DNA from: Penium margaritaceum
Lineage: Eukaryota > Streptophyta > Zygnematophyceae > Desmidiales > Peniaceae
Direction: 5' to 3'
Assembly (NCBI GenBank): GCA_023375785.1
Contig: SZWC01000513.1
Span: 191,398 to 255,397, forward strand
Length of the DNA: 64,000 nucleotides
In this document: in pieces, positions 32,640 through 45,600 of the stretch
How the letters are laid out: the number at the start of each line of letters is the position of its first letter
How positions within the stretch are numbered: position 1 is the stretch's first letter
Program-made: the position numbers and the translations under genes
The notes under the pieces: generated by a model
The model's input: the letters and a program-made list of their open reading frames with translations, nothing else
Database searches by the model: none
Told to the model about the DNA's origin: nothing

Positions 32640-34780
32640 AATATCCTTGTGGCTCTTCACCATCTTACTAAAGCCACCACCAAAATAAGTTCGGTTGTTG
32701 GTGTCTGCATGTTGTATTCACAAGTCCTACTTCTTTTGTGTTACATTGGAAAATCGCAAAATATTGATGAGTGAATTCATATGGAAGTTAGGGAGGCAAG
32801 AAATTATTTGTATGATGTGAAATACACAAAAGGTATCATGGTATGGTTACCATCATGTGAGAAATGAATAAGCATGACACAAAACCGGATGTAGTAATGT
32901 AGCCACAAGTGTAGACATGTGGAGACCTATAGTGCCCACCTTAGAAGGCTGCTTGGAAAGTTACCAGCGTGCAAGACAAAAGGCACATACCTTTTAAGAG
33001 TTGCTTCGAAAGGCACTACATTGTAGTGTTGAAGGATGTAGTGCAATCCAAGAACTTAAGTTTGATGTTTTGACAAATCTTAACCAGAAACTAAAAGAAT
33101 ATCAAGGAATAAGTCTCTATCTCAAGGCATGTAAGATTAAGAAAATGGATCCCCTTTAAGTAGTCCTTGGGGGGGATATCTTTTTGGCGGCTGCCTTTGA
33201 TGTTACAAGTAGCGATTCACTACCTAGTTGGTTACATAGCCATTTGGGCCAACTGAAGAGTCATTTGGAGGTTGAAGGGTTTTTGGTATTTGGTTTTTGA
33301 TTATTACTAATCCACTACTATCTGCATAAGTTAGCATAATGTGAGCCCACCAATCTAACAAATCCTCTCCCAATAAGATTTCAAAACATTCACAATTCAA
33401 CCCCTAGTTTTTGGCATTCATGAAAATGGCATTGAAGTAACACTCAAATTTGAGTATCCAAGGGTGGGGAGTTAGTTCATTCCTCTTTAAGTGTTGAATA
33501 ACTCCTACTTTGGTGCGATGCTCATTTCAACCCTAGGTGCAATGGCCAACACAGTTGTTGTTTTAAAGAGATGCTTTATGAGCTGCTCTTTGATACAAGC
33601 ATTCTCCTTTTTCACTAGTTCCATCTTGGCTCACACATTGTCAATCACCTAGTAAAATGTTGCAGGTATTGTTCATTCATCCCTCCCCTCAGATATTATG
33701 GCCATGAAGAACATTCTAGCTGAAGTGACAGGTGCATCCATAACAAATGCTTGTTGAACAAGTATTGGTATTTTCCTTGTGACTACAGTGCATCTTTGAC
33801 CTTAGGCAGGGATTTGTGAAGGCTACACATTGAATGCTAGTTTACACTAAACAAAAGAGGTTGCAACTTACATGATAATCTTTGTAAGCTAAGGGTAGCT
33901 CCATTCTTAGGTGTAAGCTAAGAAACGTGTGATTGCCATGATTGGAGGGTGGAAGCACCAAAAACAGGAAATGGAACCCAAAAAGATGCCAATGCTCTAA
34001 GGATAATGATGGTTGTGTGAAGTGCCCTTTTCTAAAAAACAATGAAGAGGCACGCTAAAACCGTACTTATCCTAGATTTCGTGGTCCAAAAAAAAATTCA
34101 GTGTGTAACTTAGGTTCACAATTTACTTCCTTTACTTTACCGTTGTCAAAAACAAACAAGTTTGGTCGTCATGTATGCTTGATTTTTTTGGCAAGCCACA
34201 TGGGTAACCATTTCAAATGGTCCGAAGGTGGGGTCGTGTCCTTGATGCGACCCCAAGTCAGGACTTGATGCCACTTGACTCCGAATTGAAGCACGATAGG
34301 AATATGACATTAGTCAATTTTCTCCCCACGTCCCCTTGCATCGACTGCTCCACTTTGCAATCCCCCCCAATGGCATGGTATGTGGCAACATGCGTGGCGA
34401 AAGCCACGTATGTTGGCAAGTATCACGCTTTGAAGTCTAGGAACACTTGCTGATTGCCGTGAAATGTTGTGCGTACCCTGATTTACATAGCCATGAGATT
34501 CCCTCTCTTTGAAAACTATCTGACACATTTGACCCAATTGTTTTAATGTCATCAAGATAACACAGAGTATTACTACCACATAGCCAAATTCATGAATTTG
34601 TTCTTAAAAAACAATCGATAACAAAATCTAAGAGCAGTACGGAAAGCATCCTTGGCCCTCAATAGTTTTTGGTTCAATCACTCAAAGTATTCTAAGGTGC
34701 TATTCGGCATCATGCAGTCCTCCATAGTTGAGCACTTGTCCTTGGGGATGAATTCATCGCACACGTTTTTTCCATAATTT
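32640..34780 (-). other. Decayed gag region of gypsy copy 2
   Basis: This DNA aligns with 22.65-24.76 kb. Minus frames such as 32365-32586 are Lys/Arg-rich near the knuckle, but no intact capsid motif remains. The segment at 34050-34640 has no counterpart in copy 1. Confidence 0.4.
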
Positions 34781-37700
34781 TTTATGGATCAACTTGATCA
34801 TTCGAGTCATCTTACAAGACATGTCCTTCACATTAAAAATCATGTCAAATTAAACATGAAAGGAAATCACAACCTGTAAAGATCGACATTGGCAACATCT
34901 TGCTCACATCATCACACTAGTTGTAGGAACACAATGTTACGCTTTAAGATCGGTTTTGTTTCATCCTTAAATGCCATATTCACCACAGTTTTCAGTCCTT
35001 ATCAACCTTTTGACCTTCCCACCATCAATCATCCTTTGTTTTGGCCTTTGGAAAATCAATTTAACCAAAATGTGATGATTCACAACATCATTTACTCATT
35101 GCTTTACATCATCACACAAAGTCGTTAGTCATAGCTTGTTCAAGTTATGTTCAAATGGAAATGGTTTTTCTCAACATAGCCAATAACGCAATACCTCAAC
35201 TTACATTGTGGTTCCAAGGTTGCACCTGAACAAACCATCTTTTGAAAACATACGTAAGTCAAAAGTTACATGAAAAGATTATCCTAGTGTCTTCATCTTT
35301 TCTGGATACACACATGGCTAAGGAAGATGTTACAAGTCATTGAGCAAGAATTGTGAGGAAAAGATGGCACTACCTTAAGGACTCCAATAAATTGAACAAA
35401 AATGTCTATTGTCTTATCATGAAATACGAACTTTTTTGTTCAACAACTCACAACATATTTGTTTTCTTATGTGATTTAAAATCGTATGGAATAAATTTTA
35501 AACAATTGAAAGTGTAATCATTTGGACATTATAAACAAACGTATGTTTGTTGTGGCTGTAAGATTGTATGTTTGTTTTTTTAAGGGGTGACCATCAATGA
35601 AAAAATTTGGCAAACATATCCATTTGAAGAAGGCTTCTGAATTAGTTTTTGAATTAGTCTTGGTGAATGTAACTGAATTAGTGTTCTTGGAAGAATTTCT
35701 TTACGTAAGGGAGTGAATTTTTGGAGGATTGAGGCCAGAGATATCATTGGGAAGGGATCATGTTTCTTTGATGTTGTAGGGGTAGAAGTATAGCACATGT
35801 TTGTTGTTTGGAAAGGCTTCTACTAGATAGGTGCATAAGTGAAATTAGAACGGAAGTAAGAAGAGGGTACATTTTGTGTAGGAATAAAGTGGTCTACTCT
35901 GCTGGTCTTTTGTGCACGAATGAAACATTTTTGGCAAAAAATGTAAACATAATCATTTAAACTATGTCTTAAAATTGAATAAAAATTATATACTATCTTA
36001 GGCTGAGAAGTTCTGGCCTTGTTAATTTCTTTAATTGGATCATACAACGCGATTCAGAATATATTTGACTGTACATGGTAGTTTTCAACAAAGAAATCCT
36101 TTCAGGAAATCACAGGCCATGAATTTAGTGAATGTATATATTAAAGATAACATCTTATTAAATGATCCACTAACATTTTTGGCAGGTGATTCCCTAATAG
36201 TAATATTAAAACTAAATTTAATATTGAAACATAGAAGAAGGGTAACATATGTTTCCCATTTAAACTCAAAATGAGGGACACCAGTTAATCAAAACTTAAA
36301 TAGGTAATGAAATACACAATGACATTTTGACAATTTCAGTTGGCCAAATGATGACTTCTCCTTTATGTAAGATATAGGAAACTTTTGAGGAAGGCCACCG
36401 CGTAAAGAAAACATGTTTCAGTGGCTTGAATCACCCACACATAGGAACATACCTGTATTATGTAACACGTTTTGGAGTTTGGGTGTGATTAAGTTTTATG
36501 CATGTTTTATGAAATGTGTCAACTACATAAGTTATATTTTTGAATATCCTCCCATTCTATAATTTTGTTATTCTGAGACACTTTAAATGATCTTGCGTAA
36601 AAAAACAATTTCTTCAAAATCTTCATATTATCTTCATTACTTCAAGAAACTTCGAATTGAATTTAGATGGACCACTTGTGTCAGTGGCTGTATGTTTCAA
36701 AAGTTTCACCATGTCATATGTCCTTAACATCTCAAAGCTCTAACAATTGCGTCTAACCATGAAACATTCCATCTTGTGATTGACACCAATGTTTGAAGGG
36801 AATGTGTTCGTCCATTGCTCTTGCATTTTGAATTTGATGGTTGCTCATCGAAGCACATCAATTGCATCCAAGGGGGTTGAACCGAAGTTTTGGTCATGTA
36901 CAGAAAGATTTGCACAAATGTATTTTCCTGTATAAGAGAATGGTCTAGTATATTGAAGGATTTCAACGGAGAATTCAACGTAAAGAGACATATGAACAAT
37001 GTAGTTGTCCATATTTGTCTGTTTTAATACTTTTTCTTAGTGTTTTAGCCCCTCCTTGATTCTCAAAACAACTTTTCAAATTGTTTTTCCTTCTAATGAG
37101 GGGGGTGTCCTAGCTTGTTGCAAAGACGTTTACACCGGTTACTATGCTTTAAAGACAAGGATTTCCTTGTAATTGTCAATTATTGATCCTTAATCAATTA
37201 AAAATGTTTATGTTTCTCATTGATGATTAAGATAGAGGAAGCAATTTCGAGTTGTTCACCCTTCTCAAGCAACTACATGATTCAACTATGGGTTTTATTC
37301 TGTTCTCATACCTTGTGTTGTTCTACCCCTCTCCCTTACATGCATTTCAAATTTTTGCTTCATTCTTACTTTTTTCACACATGTGAACTATAAAAGATAC
37401 ATTGTTCACTGTCATGATTAATGTTTGAGTCCAAGTAGTTACTTTGTTATGTTTTTGGCCACCTTCAGAGTGGGCGTTACATGTCTCTGACACCTAGTCT
37501 TGCATAAATCAACCCCAAAAATTCCGAAGTCTTACAACACTATTGTAAGGAGCATTTCATAAAATAAAGAATATGTAGTATTTTTCCCATGACTATATGA
37601 TGCAACACACTTGTATGAGATAGTTTTATGTTCCTTTGCTTCAACACCCGTTCACCTTTTGTTTCATACTCATACTTTGGGGGTGGGGTAACCTCCTAGA

Positions 37701-38017
37701 GCAAATGTGCACAAGTAGAGTACATTGAATAATGTTTCATAGTTACATAAGAATAAATTCCTTCATATATTTCTTCTTGTGAGTGCAATAACATCAATCA
37801 GGTAACAATAAGGATCAATTCAAGAGCTTCCTTGTGTACGTTTTTTGCAAAGAAAATGTGAACAATAATATGAATTTCTTTCGTTTTTACCTGACTCAAA
37901 TACTTGATCTTGAATGCCCCCTCTCATAAAAACAAGTAAATTGTGTTTGGGGGGTATGTTTTGTAAAGCAAAATAAAGAAAACCGGAGTATTTGTTGATC
38001 TACCATACAATACATTA
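34781..38017. other. AT-rich DNA, nothing recognised
   Basis: Frames up to 91 residues occur (for example 36724-36999 on the minus strand), but none has a motif I can name. No RNA gene or structured repeat was seen. Confidence 0.4.
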
Positions 38018-38100
38018 CACATGGTCCCATTGAACATATGTGGATACCTAATCTCACATGGTCCCATTGAACATATGTGGATACCTAATCTCACATGGTC
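38018..38100 (+). repeat. 37-bp tandem duplication
   Basis: Two identical 37-bp units begin CACATGGTCCCATTGAACAT at 38018 and 38055. A partial third (CACATGGTC) starts at 38092 and then diverges. Confidence 0.9.
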
Positions 38101-40349
38101 AAATTGAACTTAATGGTGGTATGACAAGTTTACATAATTGTACGTGTTGATCTATATTGCAATCAATTAAAATGTACAGTAGGTCAAGGCCTCTTAGGCT
38201 ACAATTATTGATACAATTCCAAGGAAACTTTTGTTAAAAATGGAGATGGTAATAGGATCCCTTTTAAAGAGAAAATAATATATGTACGTTTTTTTTAATT
38301 CACATGTTATACTTCAGAGGAGCATACATATATATATTTTTTACTGTACGTCCGTGGATAGTTTCATTCCAAGGAATTCTTTTTTGAATTACACTAACAT
38401 TCCAAGTTTTATTGATTGTCTACAATGAGGTCCCCAAATTCGTAATCTATTGTGTGGTTTATTGGGCAACACAAGACATGTGCATCAAACCCTACTAGAC
38501 GCAATGAAACCTCGTTCACTTAGTGTTGGAGTTAAAGAAAGTAGAAATCAGAAGTGTTCGATTATAGAAAAATGCAAGGAAATTACTTCCAAAGCACATG
38601 TATTTATCTGTGTAGTTAACATGCTTGGCGCAGAATGTATGGAAGGAAATACATGATTTACGGGTAGAATAAAGTTTTTGGTAAGGTTTAGAACCTTCTA
38701 ATGAAAACATTGTGCATGATTCAAATGAATGAATGAATGGAATAAACACCTATAAACTCATTTTTGCAATAGGATTTATCATCGCTTTGATTAGATAATG
38801 TAAAAATATGTTATTTTCAATTTGATTAGATAATGCAAAAACATGAGCTTTTCAATAAAAACATGGCAAATATCAAAGACCCAGATTTCTTCTTCCAAGA
38901 AACTTCACAATAACATATCTAAATGATAAACATAAGTGGGTAAGTGTTTTTGTTTTAAACAATTGACCATATGCAGGGTCAATGTGTTTTAAATTCTGAG
39001 AATGTTTTTGTTTATGTGAGTCTATAAATAATCTTGAACACATTTTTTTATATTATTGAGATTGTAAAAAAACTTCAAATTTCATGAATTGATGACAGTT
39101 CACATAAAACTGACATTATTTGTAACAGATAAGACAATCAAATGTTAAAAATACTTAACATTGGTGTTGATTCATGATGAATTTCCCTTATCAATGATGA
39201 AATTTCAGGATCCTCCACGAGGAATGGTGAGGAAAGACTGTCACATCATTCACGTTTTTGGACTTTTCATTCAAGAAAATTCAAAATGCTATAGATTTTC
39301 AAACTGACAAAATATGAATGATTAAGTACAGACTAATTTGGACACAGTTTTTGAACAAGAACAACCTAATAGAGGTATAATAAAGTAACCCTGAACCACA
39401 ATTTTGAATTGTTGATCATACAATTTCTTTGTCACACTATTACTTTGAGATCGCATTTTGAAAATTGGATGACATGAAACAATGATGGTTGATCATAGAA
39501 GCCATGCATATGAATGTTTCCTTTCTCAATAGAATGCAAGGTCGTTGCATATGTTACCAAATGAGAAACAGTTGCATGTGAATTGTACAGTTGGATAGGC
39601 CTTTAGCCTATATACTTATGTATTAAATCTTTTTTATTTCATTCACTTCTTAAAGCTTATCATTGTAGGGTTTTACCACCAATTGTTTTTATTTTTGCTC
39701 TTGGATCCTGTTCTATATTTATCCAACCTCCGTATTACCTTAAATTGTCCTTTTTTGAGTACGCCCATACCTTGGTCGTAACTTTAATGTGCCACCCTCT
39801 ATACTTTAGCGAGACCCTTAACTTCTCGAAGGTATGGCACACCCATAAGTGAGGCATCTTCTTTGATTGTGCTACTTCTTCTTCCACTTCCTCATTTTCC
39901 TATGCTTATGAATATGTGTAATAGAGGAAGCACGTGGAATGCCTTGAGACACCTGTCTAGTGAAAGGGGTTAGATTTGGTCAGGTGATTTCTATGGAATA
40001 AAATCAAACAACTATTCATTAACAAACATGGAATGCTAAGTAGTTTTTTTCCCCTTCATTTAAAGAGAACATATGGTGCATAGATTGTGGTAGGCGCTCA
40101 TGAGTATGAATTCATGGTTTCATTCTTGCACATTGCAATGCTTGAAGAAGGATTCCATTTGTTTTGTCTGACGTAGGCTTAGTGTGTTAGCTTATCGTTT
40201 TTCCTCGTTGATTTTTCTACTCTTATTGCTCTTGACATTGTCATTTATTTAAATCTTCTTTTGATCTCTGCCTTGAGAGCAACTAAAATTCACTTGTAAG
40301 AGAATAAAAAGTAAATGCTAATCCTCTTCGAAATGAAAATGGTCCACTT
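38101..40349. other. AT-rich DNA, little recognised
   Basis: TTTGATTAGATAATG occurs twice (about 38788 and 38820) as a short local duplication. Otherwise no gene or repeat is supportable. The part from about 39.6 kb may belong to the copia relic that follows. Confidence 0.4.
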
Positions 40350-40730
40350 TTCCTTCTCTTACATTCACAATTGTAGTGCACGAATCAAAATTCATCCATG
40401 AAGGTATCAATCCCCATATACCACTTGCACATGGCCTTGTAAAGCCCATAATGCACTTTTATTAGTTTTTCTACCTCGTTCTTAGGTCAGAATCTCACTT
40501 TGATACCTCAATTTGCAACCTCGTGACAAAGTTCCTTGACAAAAAAGTTGTCAAGACTTCCATTTGGACTGATGTCATATCATTAGCAACAAGACTTCTT
40601 TATAGTTTTATCCTAATGCAAGCAAAAGCTCTACGTTTGTTAATGCCCACCTCTTTGACATTGTACATGTCAACCTCCCCGTTTCCAATCATGTTCCGAC
40701 TTCTCTCACACTACGCACTTTGATCCACTA
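40350..40730 (-). pseudogene. pol: Ty1/copia reverse transcriptase remnant
   Basis: Reading the minus strand in two frames gives VANDMTSVQMEVLTTFLSRNF (about 40520-40585), then VEKLIKVHYGLYKAMCKWYM followed by GIDTFMDEF (about 40390-40475). Copia reverse transcriptases have HQMDVKTAFLNG followed about 30 residues later by KLKKALYGLKQAPRAWYxxID. Spacing and order agree, with a frameshift between the blocks. It is a small, old relic unrelated to elements A-C by position or orientation. Confidence 0.5.
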
Positions 40731-42229
40731 ACACAAGCCTTTTTTTGTTTGTCCACGATATACCATTTTGAAATATGATAATTGGAATTGAGCTTGCCAG
40801 ATGTTGCTTTGTTTCACTCAACCTTGTTTCCAAAGTGAGTCCCTCCATAACATCTATGGGCTCTTCATGAATGACGTGTTGAAGCTTGGAAATTCACATT
40901 AATCTATGTTAAACTGTTTGCAAATCTGATTTTGAGATATATTGAATACATAAAAGTGATGAAAAAGACGTACCGTGTGCATTGGATCTGGTTTGGAGCT
41001 TAAGAAGATTGCATAATATACGGAAAAAAAACTTTGGTATGATGAGGTAGCAATAGGGAGAGGATGTGGCGAAATTTTTTAGGCCGAAAGATAGGGACAA
41101 AAAGGGAGAGGGGAAGGGAACCATATGAGGCAATTGTGAGAAGAGGTGAACATCTTTGTATCAGTGGAGTCGATCATGGCGTATGCTAATGCTTGGTTCT
41201 ATAAAGAGCCTGGATACACTTGATGAAAGGGATAGAGATTCAAAAGAGAAGGGGCTATGAAATACGGAAAGAGGATGAGTAGATTCTATGCAACATTGTA
41301 CATTTGGATGATGATTGATAATGGGACAATGTTCATTATTGAACGTAGTTTTGTTCTAAATGATGGGCGGAGGTAAGAATGGACGGATTTGGGATCAAAG
41401 GGATTGTATGAAGCAAGTTGTGAGAAATTGCACATGTGGAAAGTAGAGAAGCCAATCTTGAAAAACAATTATTATGGTAAAATGTATTGTTTTCTAGAAA
41501 AATAGGATCAATTGGGTATGGAAAATGAGAGATAGGTTGGGCGGGAATAAAACATTGAGCTGAAAAGAGGAGAATCTACAATATCATAAACATCAGATTG
41601 ATATTATTGTATGTTATGTGGTTCATTGTTATATTTTACTTCTCAATAACAAGAGAGGTTTGGTTGATGGAGAAGGGAAGGGGTGGGAGAAGGGAAATTT
41701 CTATGAAGATTATACATTTAAGTGCACATTCTACTAGGAATGGAGCAACTCTTAATGCACACTTATGTATAGTCAAGCATTTGGTTTTTTAGAAATCTTG
41801 CATGGAAAGGGTAAAGGGAATGTTAGGTTAAATTGGGGGAGTTTTAGTAATACATATTCTATTAGGAGAATTCATGAGACAATTTTTATATGGATAATAC
41901 TAGTGTATGTTACCGTGTTCATTATTGTACCTATTCTTTGTCTACATGGTGGGAGGGAGTGGGCAGGGTGAGGGAAAGGGGAGGGAGAAGAGAACTATAT
42001 GAGGGGAGTGAATGAGTAAGTATACATTTTAATGGCGATCGAGCCAACCTTTGAATAAACTAGTGTGTGGGAAAACAATTGGTTTTTTTAATATCTTGGA
42101 TGGATTGGTTAGAAGGGAGTGATTGGTGGGAAGGGGTGGGAGTTAACATGATAATTGTATACGGAACATGATCTGTTAACCGATATAATCCTTCATCCAC
42201 ATGCTCATAAAATTCTACCTTTTTTATCC
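40731..42229. other. AT-rich DNA, nothing recognised
   Basis: Purine-rich stretches such as GAAGGGAAGGGGTGGGAGAAGGG near 41670 stand out, but no gene is supportable. Confidence 0.4.
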
Positions 42230-45200
42230 CCTCCCTTACCCCCTCCTCCCCCTCCCTCATCAAGTTGAAAGGTTTGAACTGGAGGGTATGAGGGTGTGAA
42301 AATGTGCATGAATACATGCATGAATACAATGATGTACATACAGAAAAAAGGTCCTTCAAGTTTTCTAGGAGGGTGCATGAAAGGATGTGCAAAAACGTTT
42401 TGCATGCTTCTTGATGGAATAAATGAGTTTATGGAAAGAATACCTTAATAATAAGAGATTGTTTATCAAGTTTATGGGTGCACATGTCACTTTTTTAATG
42501 GTATTCTTTCTTACACACATGCTTTTATGCATTTGTTTCTTTAGGAAATACCCCTCTTCCAACCCCCCCTTCAAGTGAAAAGTTTATTAGGGAACTTTAA
42601 GGGAGAATTGAAGAAGCAAATTACTAAAAAGATATGAAAAAACACGCTCGTGTACAATGTTGAGAAGTGACGGAGGCTTTGTTAGCATAAATACATGGAA
42701 AGTTCATGTGAGAAATGAGTCTTTTGTATTGAAAATACATCTCGTGAAATATTGGTTTCTCACATACACATTTCCACTCTTTGAACCTAACATAACCTTT
42801 CCAATAGTAAAATTATTCATACACATGCCTCATTTGCTCTTGTATTCTTTGTCTTTCCTCGAGTTGAAAGTGTATGAGGCAAGTGTATGAGAAAGTGAAC
42901 AAATGTTATTATGAAAACACATGGAGAAATCCACTTAAGTACAGAAAAGAGAAAGGTAATTGAAGTCTAGGAGGAAGGTGTATTGGAGGATAAAACAATG
43001 AAATGCATGAAGTTTTTATAAGATGGTACACTAGTTCATCCCAAGAACAAATTTTCTTGGGGTGATTGACTACCATGCACACACATTTCATTTTTCAATC
43101 TTTCTGCAACTATTGAGTGGTAAACATTTTTCTTTGGCAACCACCCTTTCCCCAACCCCTCCCTTATCAAGTGGAATTTGTATAAGGGGAGTTTAGGAGA
43201 GAGTAAAAAAAATTAGTCACAAGAATTTATACAAAAATACACTTGCTTACACGAAGAAGAATTTGGTTACAACATTCACAAAGAAATTGATGGTCATTTC
43301 GTGTGAAAAAATGTAGTTCTCATTGAGTACAAATTCTATGGAATTGTTGGGTTCTCACATACACTAGTGTAGTTTTTCAACAAAACATGACTTTTCCACT
43401 ATTTAAGGCGTGTGCTTCATATGGTTATGTATTTTTCACGAGGGTAGTGTATAAGAGTGTGAACGAAGATTAATAGAAAAAATACACGCACATGTACACA
43501 TGTGTAAAGAGAAGATAAATATTGTATACATGGTATCACATTATGTACAAAAATTCGTCTTCATTCATTGTTTCAATATGTACTTGATACACTCCCTCGT
43601 ACAATAACCTAATGCACTTCTGTTACTTGTACTATCCTTTACATCCTCCTCTATATCTTATGCATTTTATGTAGCAGTAAAAGCATGTATTAATTTCCAT
43701 ATTAAACATAATTTCATAGAATAAGTGAAGTATGTGCGCATATGTGGTTTCAAAAGAGGTTTCTAGGAATTCCTATTTGTGTACATAGGGCCCTATGAAT
43801 GACATGGAAGATTGCACCAAGGATGACACATTGTATGAATTAGTGCATTGAAGCTCCACTGATGCTTACAACATATGATGTTTGGTAATGCTCATTGTTT
43901 TGATGGTGCTTAAAACAAGGGTGATTTGGTCTGAATGCCCTCTTATCATAAATTACATGTTAGAAAAGAATGTGTCTCTAAATACATGAGTTAAGTAACC
44001 ATTTATCCACGTTGTCATGATTTTTGAGAGATGGAATATTTGTTTTGTCATAGACATTAGACTCAGGATCGGATCCATTTGCTTCATTTCAATGAGCCAA
44101 CCCCTTGTTTAACATTTAGCCCATGTACTTATCTTCATAACCCATGTGTTTTTAGCTCTTACACAATTATTTCTTAAAGCTTTAATCATGTATGTCATTT
44201 CTATGGGTGTCATTTTTAACCTTTTTGCACAATTGTGAATAAGCTTGCACGATGGTGTTGTAATGGATGAAGATGCAATCGTTACGTGTGATGCCTAGGT
44301 TTACAAGCCTGTCACCAACATTCCAAGCAATACAGTTGGGTAATTTGAACAAACATGAGTGAAAATGTTTGCTCTTTGTTATGACCTTGCATCTTAGATG
44401 TTAGGAACTTATTTTCTTGAGTTTGCTTCATGTTTGTGCTGGTGCAATACTTGTGTGGTTTGGAAAGGCCATAAGGATGATTGAAATGTAAGAGGATACA
44501 AAATTTCATGCTAAGAATAGTTTGTTTTACCAACTTTGACCCATTGCAACTTAAAGGTGAGTAGGGGGTGCATTCATTGCACACAAAGTGGTTTTTTTAA
44601 CTTTTGGAATGTTCTAACTGCTATTAGGTGGGTGTTTATCTTTATAGAAAGTGTCAAAGAAGGTCATGAGGGTTGAAATTCTTGTTTAAGATTTTAAGTC
44701 AGTTCAAAATTCTATTAAATTTTCTTGCAATACTATGTTTATGTAATAGTAAAAACGGTCTCTTGAAATTTGAATTCTAGTTTCATTATACACATGTACG
44801 GGCAATTTCCTTTGTATATATTCTTGATCGAATGGTCCCCTCCTCCCTAGGAATGCATGAGGCAAGTATATAGGGGGGATGCACGTGGTGGAAATTACGA
44901 TATGTATATGACTATGGATCTTGCGACTTTGTTGAAAACATCTCATAAGACTAAACTTATGTCCATTTTGAATACCCCCCATACATCATCTTGTACACTT
45001 GTCTCATACACCTTGTTTTCAGAAAAGGGTTTGCGGAAATGAGTTTGTGGACATCTCTCCCTCCATCCTTTTTTGGAGTTTTCGAGGCAAGAGTATTAGG
45101 GGTTTTATGTGGTGGAAGTCGTATAACTTACACTAGTTTACATCTAGTGACATCCTAGAATGTATGTCAATGAAGTAAAATGAAATAGTTTCTAATACCT

Positions 45201-45600
45201 CTCCATATACACTTTCTCATAGCCTTTCTTCATACACTTTCCCATTTTCTTGAGGGGTGCTGGAGATGGACGCCGTGGAAGTTGCAAGATTACACTTGTA
45301 TGCATCTCGTAAATTCTGAAGAAATCCCTCATATTTCTACATTTTGGTCTTTTTTATGTATCCCCCGAATACACTATCTCATAGGCTCGCCTCATACAAT
45401 CTGAGGGGGAACCAAGCAATGTCAAATGACTTGTCTCTTCAACATCCTATAGAAATGGGAAAGTGTATGTGGTATGTGTATGAGACGATGTTTGTGAAGG
45501 GGGGTGGGGAGAGTGGTCCCTCTTTTTTTATTGTTCCATATCTTCCCCGTACAAGGTGTTCGAGGTGTGTGTACAAGGGGGTACAATTTGTGGAATTCTA
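42230..45600. repeat. Dispersed sequence with satellite-like words
   Basis: Words seen in the 27.4-29.4 kb satellite recur here irregularly: C-rich block plus TCAAGTTGAAAG at about 42235-42270 and 43140-43175, GTTGAAAGTGTATGAG at 42863, and many ACACTTTCTCATAC or GTATGAG words at 44.8-45.5 kb. There is no fixed period. It may be a decayed relative of the same repeat family. Confidence 0.3.

Larger units (their letters stand above)
30231..34780 (-). mobile_element. Ancient Ty3/gypsy fragment, copy 2
   Basis: On the minus strand the surviving motifs fall in retroelement order: gag-like region (34-33 kb), zinc knuckle (32583-32624), protease-like segment (31971-32186), reverse transcriptase snippet (about 31434-31505) and integrase core (30265-30525). 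The distance from reverse transcriptase to integrase is only about 1 kb, so most of the polymerase and RNase H is deleted. Relative to copy 1 it has about 600 extra bases at 34.05-34.64 kb. No LTR was recognised. Confidence 0.6.
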
